Assembly: GCF_000237925.1 (NCBI RefSeq)
Contig: NC_031497.1
Coordinates: forward strand, 2,262,524 to 2,326,523
Source of the DNA: Schistosoma mansoni
Taxonomy: Eukaryota > Platyhelminthes > Trematoda > Strigeidida > Schistosomatidae
Direction of reading: 5' to 3'
DNA: 64,000 bases
Below are positions 42,101-54,435 of this stretch, in pieces; within the stretch, counting starts at the first letter, position 1, and the number at the start of each line of letters is the position of its first letter. The translations under genes and the position numbers were made by a program. The notes beneath the pieces were generated by a model. The model worked only from the letters and a program-made list of their open reading frames with translations. It ran no database searches and was not told the origin of the DNA.

Positions 42101-45100
42101 AGCCGGACATATCCCATCCAATCAGCTTTTGGAAGAATATTCTAGAATCACTACGTGTAGCTTCCTTATTGGACAATGCTGATAACTCCCTGTGTGCGGA
42201 TTGGATAACTATAATGATGATTTCTACTAAAAACTATAAATACCTGACAGGTTTGTACCATAATCAACACTGTTTGGAATAACATTCCTCCTACTTGTCT
42301 TCTGATTTGTGACTTGGGAGAGTTCTAGCGTTCCAGTGCTCAAGTATTATGCGACAGACTAAGAATCTAAGTTCGAGATATAACATCAGGACTGTTGTGT
42401 TTTTGGAAAGGTGAAAATATATACTTATTAAGTCATAAAATAAATAGTATATTGTAAAAACTTTTTTTCAGTAAGTTAATTTCTCAAACATGTTCACTAA
42501 CATTCAGTTGAAGTAACTACTTCTATGAATTCGGTGTTCATCTTGTTGCGTTAATGAAGTGTGGTAACTCGGACCGATGCATATATGTACCTGGTCCGAC
42601 ATTGTAGCTGACTGACAGACTGACTGAATTGAATTAAATATTTACACATTTTAACCGTTAAGTGAATATCTAATTAAACTGTTTTTTTTTAAAATTCTGT
42701 AGTTAAAAAAGGTTAAGTAGAAACAATCGTAGAGTTTATTTGGGATAGTTACAGCAAGTAGAGGCACCAAAAAGACTGAATCACAAAAATAAGATGATCA
42801 CAGTGCTCAGAAATAAATAAAGGAACGACCATATAATCAACAAATAGATGAAAACAGTATTTAACAAGATATACAGTTTAGTTAAAAAATGTGATCTCAT
42901 TCTTATGAAAAATGTAATAGAACATTACAGCAAGATCCCAACTGATAGATATTCTGGGTCATAATCTAATAGTATTTCAAGCTACTGAGTCGTTGTATTC
43001 CTAGGACCAAAACAACAGAGTTTTGAATTAATAACAGACCCCAGTTTCACACATCTAGTATTCAGATTACAGTACTATGCCATAAAATGACCACCTTCCC
43101 GCTTTTTCCATTTGGTCCCAAAGTTTGAAAGTGTAATGCTCGGATTGGGAACCTCTGGGATGATATCCAAAAAGCAGAAGCAGGGTACCGAAGCCGGTGT
43201 TTCAAAATAATGACACCAACTGAAGTATCGTCACTGTGCAAGGATACACAATCCCTAACATCATGATCACCAGTAAAATGGTGTTGCTATTTGATGTAAG
43301 CAACCCTTTGGATAAAAGGATTATTGAACACCAGCAGTTTCCGAAAATCCTTAGCTACAAGAGGCTAGGTTCCACAAGACTAAGCAAAAGAATTTCAAAC
43401 ACAGGCTCCTGCGATTTGTATAGTTTGTGTATGAACGACATCTGTATACTGAAAATCGACATATCTTTCTCCAACAAAAAAATCCACAGCTCAACCAGTT
43501 TATTCATTTATTTATTTGAACACATAAATTTTGTACAAAGGGGCACCGAATACATACACACAAGTCACTTGATTTGTGTGTGAGCTGTGATAATGCCCGG
43601 GTGTCTAGACCGGAGCAGGTGGTTTCCATAGGGAGTCACACCCAGAGCCTTCGACCTAAAGGTCTGATCCACAAGGCAGTGGAAAAACTTTAGGAGATGC
43701 AGTCCCATGGTAGCCAGTGACCAACGATTGATTCATACGCCATTTGTTCCTTCAGGATCCTGGAGCCCATGTGCACTATTGGTTTGAAATCAGGGTTTAC
43801 CAATTCCCCTAGGCGGACCCTCCGTTTCCACCAACCCAGTTAAAGCGCCGAATATTCGCTTTTCGTCCTCTCAATTTCGTAAACAGCAGTAACGCCGCGA
43901 GAAGGCAGTGAATACGACTAGTAAGTTGATAATTATTGCATAAACTACGGAAGCACTTTTTACCAATAGAAACAACGATAGTATTATTATAAGATGATGA
44001 AATTTTTTTGTTCACAAGAAGTTTACTTAACTTGGTAAGCTCTCTGACTGGAAGTTCGACATCAAACTTGGAAAGAAGCGGGATAAGGTGCTCTAAGCGT
44101 GGTTGCCTGGAGCGCATGCGAATTTAAATCTCCCTGAAAGCCTCTACTTTGCTATGTGGGTCGATAGTCAATAATCAAGGAACATGTAACAGTCTGATCA
44201 AAATTCCTAGAGCAAAGGGCCTCTTAAACCTTACCTGTAATTGCTCTACCCGGAATTCTAGTCGAGTTTTAAGGTTACTTAATTGACGTACCATAGATTT
44301 CAGAGGCTGAGTTGTTGGCACCAGATAAAAGGCATAATTAAATTTCATTGAGTATGTGACCAAATACAACAAGCTGTAATGGGGATAAGTTGAAATTAGT
44401 ATAATAAAATCATAGCCCCCAAAATGCCCTGGTACGGCCGAGAGTGGGGAGAGTCCGCTCTCCCTCTCCAAATGCTCTCACATGGCCACGCGTACATAGC
44501 CTCTTCCAGGGAAGTTCTACCCACTGCCTTCTCGTGGCATTACTGTTGTTTACGAAAGTGAGAGGATGAAAAGCGAATGTCCGGCGCATTAACCGGGTCG
44601 GTGGACATGGATAAGTCCACCTAAGGGAGTTAGAAAACCCTGATTCTAAACCAATGGTGCACATGGGCTCCAGGATCCGGAAGGAACAAATGGCGAATAA
44701 ACCAATCGTTGGTCACCGGCTACCATGGGACTGCATCTCCTGACGTTGCTCCACTGCCTTGTGGATCAGACCTTTAGGTCAAAGGCTCCGGGTGTAGCCC
44801 CTTAAGAAAACCACCTGCTTCAGTTTGGGCACCCAGGCAGTATCACAGCCCTCACACAAATCGAATGAGATTTATGCGGCGCATATGTATCTGGTACCCC
44901 CTTGTACCAATATTTATGTGTATAAATAGATAAATAAAATAAAATCATATAATAAAATGTCTGAACAGCCACTATGGTTTAAGAGATCTTTATTATCTAT
45001 ATTAAAGGCTTCCATATGATAAATGCATACGTTTAAGATTCACCGGATGAAAGTGAACGTATTAAGTCGTGATGTGTCAGCAAACAAGAAGACAATAGAG

Positions 45101-48100
45101 ATATTTTCTACTAACTTGTCTCCTCAACAAGTGAGCACGCGATGACTCGTAGCGGCAGTTCACATTATACGTACTTCTGGATCAATATAAAAACTACCAA
45201 ACTGCAAAGCCCCGATCGGAGGAAAGAAACGCTATCAAAAATGGAATTTGAAAGCAAAACATCGAAGCAAGAATATGAACAGATGGAATCTGTACTTCAT
45301 TCTAATAAGCAAATGCCGCCAGTCATGGTGTTTACGTGATGTAGCTAAAGTGACTCAAACTACTGACTACTAACAAGTAATATAGTAAGAGACAGAAAAA
45401 TGAAATTATAGACTAAAATGTCTATTCAACAGATAATATATACATGAGTAATATTACCTCATTATGTAAATCTTTAACTGATTGAAACCAGTTTTCCCAG
45501 TCGTGTTTTGTTTTACGTAAGCGGATAATTTCTTCGCGTGTAGATTTTATGCGATTTAACAGATCAACTATTTTAACCTAAAATGAAAATACATAAACTA
45601 CCGAATGATTTAATAATCGTCATAATAATAAGTTTCATATTTCATTCAACTTGAAGAATATTCAATCATGAAAGGTTCCATATTTTTGAATGAAGATGAA
45701 AAAACCATGTTTTACATAATCACCTAGTGATTCTAAACAGAATCAAACAAATCCAATGAATTATTATGTTATCCTTGATTGCTAATGCCGCTATTTTTCA
45801 ATCAGAACATGCAAGATAGAAATGTGGTTTGGATGATGACCTGTAGATAGAAGTCCAAAAACGTTTCATCGAAATTTTCTTGCAAATGAGTTAATTTTGA
45901 TATTTTTGTATAGCTCGAAGTTTACAGTTTTGGGTGTGCTAGTTGTTCACAATATCTAGGAAAGTGAAGTAATCAAACTGCATATGAAAATGAATTTCGA
46001 AATTGGTCAGTCTGGAATAAATTTTGTATCCCAGATTGATACTAGTGCTGATGGAAATGGATAATTGTCATGCGATATTATGTTAAACCTGAAGTTGGAA
46101 ACATGGATTGTTACATTCCAAAGTAGTGGCCTCAAAGAGTCTTGGTTGCCGCAAAACCCGGAGGTTTTGGTTTCGTTATTACATAAAATCTTGAACATGT
46201 ACTGTCGAGAAATACCAAGCTATGATGAAACAGCTATTCAGATCTTCCTAAGCCTAAATAACTCTCAGGCCGATGTCAGTCTGAAGTAAAACCAGATTTT
46301 AAAATATTGACGAATCAATTTCCCAAATGAGAATAAAAGACCAACGCAAAATCCTATAGACTTCATCAGTTGTAATACAAGTAAGACTTTGGTCTTTCAT
46401 CAGGTCAGAGGACGTACCAGAATCATCCTCTCAGGTTTTCTCCCATTAGACCAGTGTATTACAGAAAACATCAATACTGAAGGTATGGTGATGTACCAGG
46501 TAAGATAAAACATGAAATAATGACTGTTTTAACAAATAACTTACAAATAAAATATGATCTAAATTAGACACTAATTCAACCACAGATATTGTCAAATATT
46601 CGAACGGAAACTCACATAATCACATTCTACTTTATTCACAATATAATGTGATGTATAACGTTGAAACAATGTCCAAACAGTATATGCAGCTAATGATATA
46701 TCAGACAATGAATCAACATCTAATTCATTGAACTTTTTTACAGGATTATCCAAGGTTAGTGAACCAGAAGAATGTTCAATTACACTACCGTGTCCCATAT
46801 TATCATGTGAGTGAATTGCAGAAGCAATTGAATCCTATTTATTATTAATTTTTAATAAACAATAATAAATAAATCGGTCCAATCTATCAATCAATTAGAA
46901 AAATCATAGACAAATATGGAACAAGGAATCAAATCAAAGGGAGATACATTCAAAATATAGAGGCAGACAATGACAAGTAAAAGGTCAACAATAACCAATC
47001 AAGATCGAGGTTCACAGAACAAGTTGTGAGTCATATGTGGAGCAGTCCGGACATTTCACTCCTGCCTGAAGTTTATGCTGATGATTTTGTTCAAAATAAC
47101 AATGAAAGCTCCACGACCAAACCATACAGCTCAGAGAAAAAAAGTTCACCTAGAGCAACTGACTGCCTATTCTTATTTGTTATTTCTTCTTTATAAGTAT
47201 TTGTCAGTTAGTTGAAAGCTGTAGTTTTAGTAAACCTCAACATCAAATTATAGACCACGGAAAAGATTTTACTCCGTGATCAATACTTAACCTTAATGTA
47301 TCAGACAGTTTACGCACATAATGACTATAAAAATACTGCGGCAAAGCTATGTTGACCAGGACTGATTGACAACAGAAAATAACAAAGCATTGATACAATA
47401 CCCAAGGGTTAAGCTTACCAATCTGGTCTTTATTTATCACCTATGATATTTTATCATGAGTAATATGTGTTAATACTTTGTACATGAGCATGTCGTTTAA
47501 TTACATACAAAACGTGATCCCTGATCATCCGGGGCGTGAGTCAGTAAGTCTGGTCAATAGCCATTACTTTATTTATCGTTTACATTCGACTACTTGGTTT
47601 TAATAATCGAGAATCTACTCATCAAATTGTTAGAAACATTCTTCTGTTAAAGAGAGATACCTTATTGTGTAGCTTGTGTAGATTGGTCTGATATAATATG
47701 CCGTGGGCTTAGCTGAATGTCGTATAACCAGAATTGAAGGTTCTGAGCATGAAGTCGAAAATTTTCAGGAAGTTATGACTGCGGAAGTACGACTTCGAGA
47801 CTCTCTATCAACTCTGTTCTAAATATCGAATGGTTCTGAGCGATGTTCAGATTATGATTGAGTTAGAAGCATTTTAATAGATTCCATCTACGGCTTCATT
47901 AACTGAATGCATAGTTGATATTTTGACAGCCAATCTTTATCCTGAAGTTAATATTATAAAGGAGGTTTCTGACAGTTTACATCTGGCCACTAATTTTCGT
48001 TTCGATCTCCAAATACATATGCAACCATTTCGAAAGCTTTACAACCCGTGTGAAAAATTGTGGTTGCAGTTTTTTATATTTATTTTCACTAGTATGTAAG

Positions 48101-48527
48101 TTCACAGGCCTATATTATATATTATGTAAGCACTAAATCCTAAATTCATTGATGTTGTATATCTTGATTGTATAGTTGTAGTAAACAGTGAATAAATAAG
48201 CGGTCGCTATTTGAATAAAATCAAGATGCAATATCATGTGACTTAAGGGAAGTTGAAAATTAGTTTGTTGGTGAAAAACGAAAGTGGTAATTCACGAGTT
48301 TTAAATCATAACAGCACCGTAACAGTAAACAATATAATAAAAGGAATTCAATACGCCTACTTACACGCAATACATGATAAGTGAATAATTACTAATTCTA
48401 TCGGGCAACTTACATCAATTACTAGCCGAGCATTCGATACATTGACTCCGAATTTCGGAGACGATTGCCGCTTCACAATAGAACTGTTTTGTCGTTCATT
48501 GATCGGCTTTTCTCTTACAGACGAAGC
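39181..48527 (-). CDS. Multi-exon protein, helical/coiled-coil-like, unidentified (partial)
   Basis: Exons on minus, 5' to 3': 48,527-48,414; 46,834-46,616; 45,577-45,458; 44,373-44,235; 41,921-41,655; 39,396-39,181 (TAA). All have AG/GT borders. They encode about 357 residues with words [106 protein letters not shown] and [18 protein letters not shown]. Phases agree except between exons 3 and 4: exon 3 ends in phase 0 and exon 4 starts with one extra base, so a small exon is missing or damaged. The protein looks mostly helical with charged, coiled-coil-like stretches and no membrane segment. I do not recognise the family. The start codon is not proven. Confidence 0.6.
39636..39792 (-). mobile_element. 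Family F hammerhead SINE in last intron of the minus-strand gene
   Basis: Keeps the AAGGGG end region, TGACTC word, CAGUG, ACGGCCGU, GAAAC, GGAC and GUCCC. The 5' strand of stem I and most of the CUGA core are missing where it joins the B-box GGGTTCGAATCTC (the last in plus orientation). Confidence 0.65.
39855..40095 (+). repeat. Family I diverged repeat, copy 1
   Basis: Shares GCGAAATTCATTCATC, TGGCTAAATAGC, CTAATTCCTAACC, TTATAACCC and CTAGTGAGTAGGTGGA-like words in the same order with 52,660-52,840. Confidence 0.45.
40096..41080. other. Intron DNA without recognised features
   Basis: AT-rich, no repeat or gene recognised. Part of the last intron of the minus-strand gene. Confidence 0.4.
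41083..41612 (-). mobile_element. RTE-derived short element: 5' end fused to 3' end
   Basis: On minus it begins with the RTE 5' part (TTAGCGAGTTAGC, GGGATGGGGTCGCTAACCCC, ACTCTAGAAGAGC). It passes directly at about 41,495 to the late RT tail ([70 protein letters not shown]). The endonuclease and RT core are absent. It is about 530 bp, with both ends kept, so it could be mobilised by a complete RTE. Confidence 0.75.
42049..42385 (+). mobile_element. Solo LTR, 337 bp, with 5-bp target duplication
   Basis: Starts TGTGAGGATGG and ends GAGATATAACA, flanked by TCAGG on both sides (42,044-42,048 and 42,386-42,390). A CTATAAATA box lies at about 42,233. The last bases resemble family D LTR ends. It lies between exons 4 and 5 of the minus-strand gene. 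Confidence 0.85.
42940..43450 (-). mobile_element. Decayed RTE-2 3' fragment
   Basis: It aligns with 11,950-12,400 of the larger RTE-2 copy through words such as CCGGTGTTTCAAAATA, CATCATGATCACC and AAATGGTGTTG on plus. No open frame remains. Confidence 0.55.
43495..43915 (-). mobile_element. Family B SINE-like repeat, 5'-truncated
   Basis: Tail at 43,497-43,520 (TTTATTCATTTATTTATTTG on plus). The body continues to GAAGGCAGTGAATACGAC at 43,915, where the 5' 120 bp are missing. Confidence 0.75.
44410..44937 (+). mobile_element. Family B SINE-like repeat beside exon 4 of the minus-strand gene
   Basis: Full-length plus copy from AGCCCCCAAAATGCCC to a GTATAAATAGATAAATAAA tail. Its 5' end lies 37 bp from the acceptor of the exon at 44,235-44,373, within the usual branch-point range. 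Confidence 0.8.
46835..48413. other. Intron 1-2 region, no recognised repeat
   Basis: AT-rich intron between the exons ending at 48,414 and starting at 46,834. Nothing else supported. Confidence 0.4.
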
Positions 48528-49229
48528 CTAAGATGTTATAAAGCAAGTATAATCCAAACACTTCACCTACAGATCGATGGATAGTATTTGCTTTTTCCAA
48601 ATAACGTGAAGCAACTAAAAGATAAAAAAAGAAGCAAACAATTGGGTAGCATGTGAAAAATCTATCGATTATTAATAACAATAACGCTAAATGATATCGT
48701 TGTAGGACAAATTAACATACATTAGGAAATGTGGATTATTTGATTATGAATCAATAGCTAAGTAGTAACATGGTTAGCATCATACACAAAAGTTTCACAT
48801 TTGATTTTAAAACCGGTCAAATGAAATCAACTGAATTTAAGGATTTATGATGAAACATTTATTTACCGCTTCGAATGATTCATTTATAGGTAGCTTTTGA
48901 CTGACTAACAATGGGACATATTGAACAAGTACGGATACAGTCAGTCATATTCTTTCTGATACACTGAGATAAGTCCTCGTATACAAAAGTCATGAAAAAA
49001 TACATTTGATTTGAAGTAATACAACGTTTTATTGACTCGCTGGATAATTTTATACAAGAGATAAAAATTCGTATATCAGATTTTTGTACATTGAAAGGAC
49101 TTTACCGAAACACCATGAATTGACAAAAACCTGAATTTCCACATAACATTAATGTACAATTAAATCAGATACGGTCCTGGTATGTTTGATAAGATTATAA
49201 GTCAATTCTCTGTAACATGAGTAAATAGG

Positions 49230-49770
49230 TAATTAGGATTGTGGTCTGTAGATTGAGATATTAGCTAAAGTCTAGGAGCGGACATCTGGTCAGTATGACT
49301 ACGTCCGGGCCTAAAAGCAGACTGATTTTCTCGAGCTTCATATAAGCGTTGGACCATCGAAGCTAATTTTTAGACTCTGTATTAGCCAAACGGATTACTC
49401 TCTGGGTGTTTTGTTCTTTCTTACAGACTGGGACGATCAGAGGTTGAGACGGGACAACTCTGTTTCTAAAATCTAGCTAATATCTCACTCAACCTCACAG
49501 CTAAAAGTTTGACCATCTTCCTCGAAAATCTCTCAGATCAAGCCATTAGGGTTTGCTGCTATCCCTCGATTTAAGTGACCCAATGCCTTTTCAACAGTTG
49601 GAGGACTTGTGTCAATTTGCCATTCAGGTTGATTGGAGATAAACGATAACTGAAGGCTGGTTAGAGGTCAGTTGAACTGCCCCCTAAAGTCTTCTGCCAA
49701 TGTCTTAACTCCTAGATCAAAAGTGGGTGACACTTCTGTTTTGTTTCGAAATAGTCTCAATGACATTTGC
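49230..49770 (-). mobile_element. Decayed RTE fragment (linker to early RT)
   Basis: Broken frames on minus give words like PPTVEKALGHLNRG, ANPNGLIREIFEEDG, and near 49,300 SRKSVC (from ENQSGFRPGR). These are the standard linker and early RT words of SR2-like RTEs. No intact frame. Confidence 0.55.
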
Positions 49771-50104
49771 ATCTTTAATAACTACTTCCTTTATCGGTCT
49801 GTTGAGTTATCTGATGCTACCTACTACTGCTACATTTCCATCTCTTTCATTTTCGTTCCCCGCCAATTCTCACGACCGTTACGTGAACTTATTGTCGGTT
49901 TATGTTTGAGTTGTTATCGAGCTTTATCACCATCCCAGCCTACAGGGATAAGTTTTTGAGAACCATAATTTTCAGCTTTGATTAGATGGTTTTTGAAATA
50001 AATTCCATGAATGAACCAGTAGAAAGATGAAAATGCAACGTCCGACCATTTCGTATATAAATTGAAAGCTAATAAACTGATTTTTTTTATTTTATTGAGC
50101 TTAC

Positions 50105-50141
50105 CAATATGTAACTCAAGACTAGCTAAGTAGTAAATCAT
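50105..50141 (-). CDS. Possible first coding exon of the minus-strand gene
   Basis: ATG at 50,141, then IYYLASLELHI and a good donor GTAAGC after 50,105, leaving one extra base. It would need another exon before 48,527, since that exon starts in phase 0. Supported only by ATG, donor and position. Confidence 0.25.
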
Positions 50142-50208
50142 ATTGTATTTGTTATTTTAAGAAACACAAAAGCTGAGTTAACGTACTGTAGGCTGTTTTT
50201 CTTCTCGG

Positions 50209-50485
50209 ATGTTTAAAAAAGTTTTCCCTGTGGTCACTCATAGAATTGCATGGACAAATTATCTACGCGGACTCAAAAATGTGCTGAATCGCTTTTATGC
50301 CGAAGAAATTTTGTGAAAATAAACAACAAACGTTAAAAAAAATAGCATGTATATATGAACAAGTTTATAGAAATACCAAAAAGTTGGCACAAAATGTGCT
50401 GGAAGGTAAAATAGCATATTACCAGCCAAATTACGGAAAAGGAATAAATGCAAAAGTCACTTATTGGTATGGGGATTTAAAATAG
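50209..50485 (+). CDS. Possible small two-exon gene, divergent from the minus-strand gene
   Basis: An ATG at 50,209 opens MFKKVFPVVTHRIAWTNYLR and continues to EEI. Splicing a 58-nt GT-AG intron (50,313-50,370) joins in frame to NTKKLAQNVLEGKIAYYQPN and ends at TAG 50,485, giving 72 residues. The sequence is basic and amphipathic at the N-terminus, which would suit a mitochondrial protein. I do not recognise it with confidence. Without splicing the first frame ends after 35 codons, and the second part has its own ATG at 50,297. Confidence 0.35.
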
Positions 50486-50527
50486 AAGTATAAGAAGACA
50501 CGTACTCTGGTGTACGTCATATTTTTG

Positions 50528-50945
50528 AATCACTGGAATATTTTATTTATATAAACACAAACATTGGTACAAGGAGTCACCAAATATATGCGTGTCACAC
50601 CTCATTATTCGATTTGTGTAAGGGCTGGAATACTGCCCGGGTGCCCAAATCGAAAGAGGTGGTTTCCATGGGGGGGCACTCTCCGAGCTTTTGAACTAAA
50701 GGTCTAATCCACAAAGCAATGGAGCAATATTAGGAGATGCGGTTCCATGGTAGCCGGTGACCGACGATCGATTCGTACGCCACATGTTCCCTCAGGATCC
50801 TGGAGCCCACGTGCACCACTAGTTTAGAATCAGGGTATTCAACTACCTCAGGGGGATCCATCATATCCACCAACCCAGTTGAAGAGCTCGAAATCCTCTT
50901 TTTCTCTCTCAATTTCATAAACAACCCCTCCCACAGTGAAGCAAT
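50528..50945 (-). mobile_element. Family B SINE-like repeat, diverged and 5'-truncated
   Basis: Tail at 50,540-50,556 and body with ACTAGTGGTGCACGTGGGCT (read on minus). It lacks the first 120 bp and is the most diverged B copy. Confidence 0.65.
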
Positions 50946-50988
50946 GAGAACTTCCATGGTAGTAGCTGTGTGGTCGCAATAGGAGTAC

Positions 50989-51193
50989 TGTGGTGTGGGC
51001 TACTAATATCCACATAAGTAGTATATAACGACGGTCGGGCATTGAATGTATTTCACTAGAAGATCGATAACGAAAGAACGGGAATGAAACGCAATTGGTA
51101 TGAAAATGCATGAACAATAATAATCAGAGACGATGGACTAATATTTTCGGAAGGAACGGTCAAAATTGAGACAACTGATTGATAGTTTGCAAA
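50989..51193 (+). mobile_element. Family C LTR-like repeat, 3'-truncated
   Basis: Starts TGTGGTGTGGG as in the complete copies. It stops after GATAGTTTGCAAA, losing about 100 bp of the CTACA end. Confidence 0.65.
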
Positions 51194-51339
51194 GGTTTAC
51201 AATAACTCTACGCGAAATTACATTCACAACATAAACAATAATGTTAATAGAGGTTATTATAGATAAAGAAGCATTTTGTACTGTTAGCTTATACGTTCCA
51301 TTCTCTACACGCAGGGACCAACTTTATTTGATATTAGAT

Positions 51340-51888
51340 TAGGTCTTATTTATTTATTTAAACACATAAATATTGGTACAAGGAAGCACCAGATACATAT
51401 GCGCCTCACAAATCTCATTTGATTTGTGTGAGGGCTGTGATACTGCCCAGGTGCCCAAACTGAAGCAGGTGGTTTTCTTAGGGGACCACAACCCGAGCCT
51501 TTGACCTGAAGGTCTAGTCCACAAGGCAGTGGAGCATCGTGAGGAGATGTAGTCCCATGGTAGCCGGTGACCAACAAGAGGTTCATTCGCCATTCGTTCC
51601 GTCAGGATTCTGGAGCCCATGTGCACCATTGGTTTAGAATCAGGGTTTTCCAACTCCCCCAGGTGAACTTCCCGTGTCCACCAACCCGGTTAAAGCTCCG
51701 GACATTCGCTTTTCGTCCTCTCACTTTCGTAAACAACAGTAGTGCCACGAGAAGGCAGTGAGTAGGACTTCCCTGGCAAAGGTTATATATTTGCGTGGCC
51801 ATGTGAGAGCATTTCGAGAGGCAGAGCGGACTCTCCCCACTCTCGGCCGTACCGAGCCATTGGGGGCAGTTGGAGGCAGATTAGGTCT
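51340..51888 (-). mobile_element. Family B SINE-like repeat, full length
   Basis: TTATTTATTTATTTAAACAC at the tail (plus strand, about 51,348), conserved middle, and 5' end near 51,870 (AATGGCTCGGTACGGCC, read on minus). One of the best preserved copies. Confidence 0.8.
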
Positions 51889-52659
51889 GGCCTTATGTCA
51901 TATATTTATAATGAGTATTTTACAAAACTACAGCAACAGTCACCAAGTGTTGTGTTCAATTTTGAATTGCAATAACGAAAACAGTGATTCTTGCTGCGGG
52001 CCGAGGAGTGAATGGATTCAACGTTTATGTTGTCCCTGATCAATTTTTTTACTGTTTTTTGAACACATTCACATTCTCGATTGAATTTTATGCGTTCAAA
52101 TAAATGAGACGTAGCGTATAAACGTTTGTATGAGTTAGTATTTCGTTATAATTACTGGGGAATTTCAATAACTATGTTTAACGTGCCTGGAAAAAAACCA
52201 ACTTTTCAGATCTCGGTTGAGAATAATCATGTCCATCAGTTACAATTTTGGCATTTGACCGATAACGTACTGTTAATATTTTCGAAAAACTAATTGAAAA
52301 CTTGGTAAGCGAAAGGCATTTGACACATGAATTACATTTCAAATCGTGTCGATATGATAGAAATTCGGTTTTCTTAGGAAGATAATGGTAAAAGTAGACT
52401 AGTATTCAGGCGAAAAAAATCTTAGAAAAAAACTAAACTGTATGGCGTGAATTCAGGTGAAGAAATATGCTATTTGTGAGACGTAGATGACTTGGTGTTA
52501 AATTAAGAGGAAGGAATACTATTTAGTGTAAATCTGTAGGAAAATCGGACTTGGTCAATTACAGTGAGAACTACATTTATCGCGAGACATGTTCCCCCCA
52601 GAAAATCAGCAAGGATATGATCTGCGGAAGAAGCAACGGAAGTAAAGATAGAAAATCTA

Positions 52660-52840
52660 GGATATTCGCACGAATTTCATTCATTTATATGGTTAGGTAG
52701 CATTTCGATACCCTAACTCTCATTCCTAACCCTTACTTAACTCTAAATACCAAAGCCAATTTATAACTCCCTTTAGACTCTAGTAATTATGTGAATATTC
52801 TACATGTCACACGAGTCACTCAAAATTCCCGACAAAATTA
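52660..52840 (+). repeat. Family I diverged repeat, copy 2
   Basis: Same order of short words as at 39,855-40,095, including TAGGTAGCATTTCG, CATTCCTAACCC and CTCTAGTAATTATGTGAATA. Confidence 0.4.
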
Positions 52841-53802
52841 TCGTTGACTGGACAATCTCGACACTTCTTTTTCGTGAGATAATGAGCACGAAGGAATTTA
52901 GGATTATTGAATGATTTTGTTTGACCGACGTTTGATAACCATTTTACATAAGTGAATATTCTGAACATAAAAATTGACATTGCTAAATAATATATGAATA
53001 AACCAACAATCAACTGAAAACACGTGAAAATAGACGATGCACCCGCCGGGTTCAGCCTTTAATAAGTCTGCGTTTAGCCTGAAGGTGCCTTGTGTGCATG
53101 GAAGTAGTATAGGGAATCGGATGGATAAAAGGACCAAAAAAACGTTCCCATTAAGCAGTGAGGATACAAAAAGCACTTATATTGGATGACGAAAGTGATA
53201 AAAAGCAATTAAAAATAACAGTCACAAGATTAAGGCAGTCTCATACTCAAAGCTACCAGTTGACAGCTTACTGTTTTGGACACATCACAGCCAACAACGT
53301 CAAGATAGCTAAATAGCGCAACAACACTGATAACGCGCCTATAGATTGATTTATGTTTTTTTGCCATAAACAAACACTTTATGAGAATTAATTAGCTATG
53401 TATCAAATAAACGATCATGATCAACTTTACTACACCATAAACTAGAACCGATCAGTTCATATTCTGTCAAAAAAACAAATATGCCATTATAACTGTAGCG
53501 GTTAATAAATCTACAAGATAAATAGTTTTCGAGTCTTCGACGTTGATGCAGACCTAGCTAGTTTTACTGGACAAATCTTATACAAGACTGTTTGTCACGA
53601 ATTCCCATTGTGTACTCTACTGAGCACCACTCGCAACAACTGGATAGCTTAGATCACACATTTCTTGACATACCGATAATATTCTCAATACACCATCGCA
53701 CTGCGTGTAGAGGTTACTGATCTGCGAACTTTCGACAAGGGCCTCTTTGGACAGTTCTTCTTACTAAGCATCCTCAAAAGGTGCAAATTAAATCCATGAA
53801 CG

Positions 53803-53928
53803 AACTAGCAGCATCTACTGAATAGGTTCTGCAGATCACCGGAATCCACAGAACACACGTTAGTCTTGTCGAAGGAAATCCCGACACGATACAAAGAGAA
53901 AATACAGATCTCTTCTTGTAGACCTTAA
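53803..53928 (+). repeat. 126-bp direct repeat, copy 1
   Basis: AACTAGCAGCATCTACTGAA to TCTTGTAGACCTTAA. It is matched at 61,897-62,022 with only two base differences. It immediately precedes an RT 3' fragment here. Confidence 0.85.
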
Positions 53929-53934
53929 ATATAT

Positions 53935-54435
53935 GGATATGGTATTCTAGTTTATAGTAATTGCAGGCATAATGACCTGATTAAAATTGAAGGTGTTCAA
54001 AGAAGGTTCACCAAAGCTGTTTTGGGGTATTCTGACAACAAAGACTATCACCAAAGATGTCAACAACTCAAACTAGAACCTCTCTGGATCAGGCGTATTA
54101 AATTAAACCTTATCTTTCTCTACCGGCTTCTTAACGGTATTTCTTACTCTTCGCTATCTACCCCTTCATACTCTATGATACCGTCCCACAATCTACGCAT
54201 TAAGGAAAATATCCTAGTGATTCCAAAAACCCACACAAATTTACGCCAGAATTTTTTTGTTATTCGCTACTCAACCATGTGGAATAGACTGCCAACGAAC
54301 CTCCGATGCAGTGAAACTATAATCCGGTTCCGAAGTCTTCTTGATGATTTTCTTTCCGAAAGTGGATTATGTCACCTACTGAATATCAACGTGCCTAACA
54401 ATGATTTATACAAAAAAGGTCCGTTATCTATCTAA
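53935..54435 (+). pseudogene. C-terminal RT fragment of a jockey/CR1-group element
   Basis: Reads NDLIKIEGVQRRFTKAVLGY, then a 137-codon open stretch with CQQLKLEPLWIRRIKLNLIF, NLRQNFFVIRYSTMWNRLP and RFRSLLDDFL, ending at a stop at 54,435. This is the typical tail after the RT domain. The rest of the element is missing (5' truncation). It is a different family from the CR1-like copy at 4-8 kb. Confidence 0.75.

Noticed and set aside
43916-44117. Open frame beginning [15 protein letters not shown] as a possible exon
   Set aside because: The flanking exons already join in phase without it, there is no usable donor, and the frame runs on into a family B repeat.
45142-45339. 65-codon plus-strand frame as a gene
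   Set aside because: Lies inside an intron of the minus-strand gene with no splice or family support.
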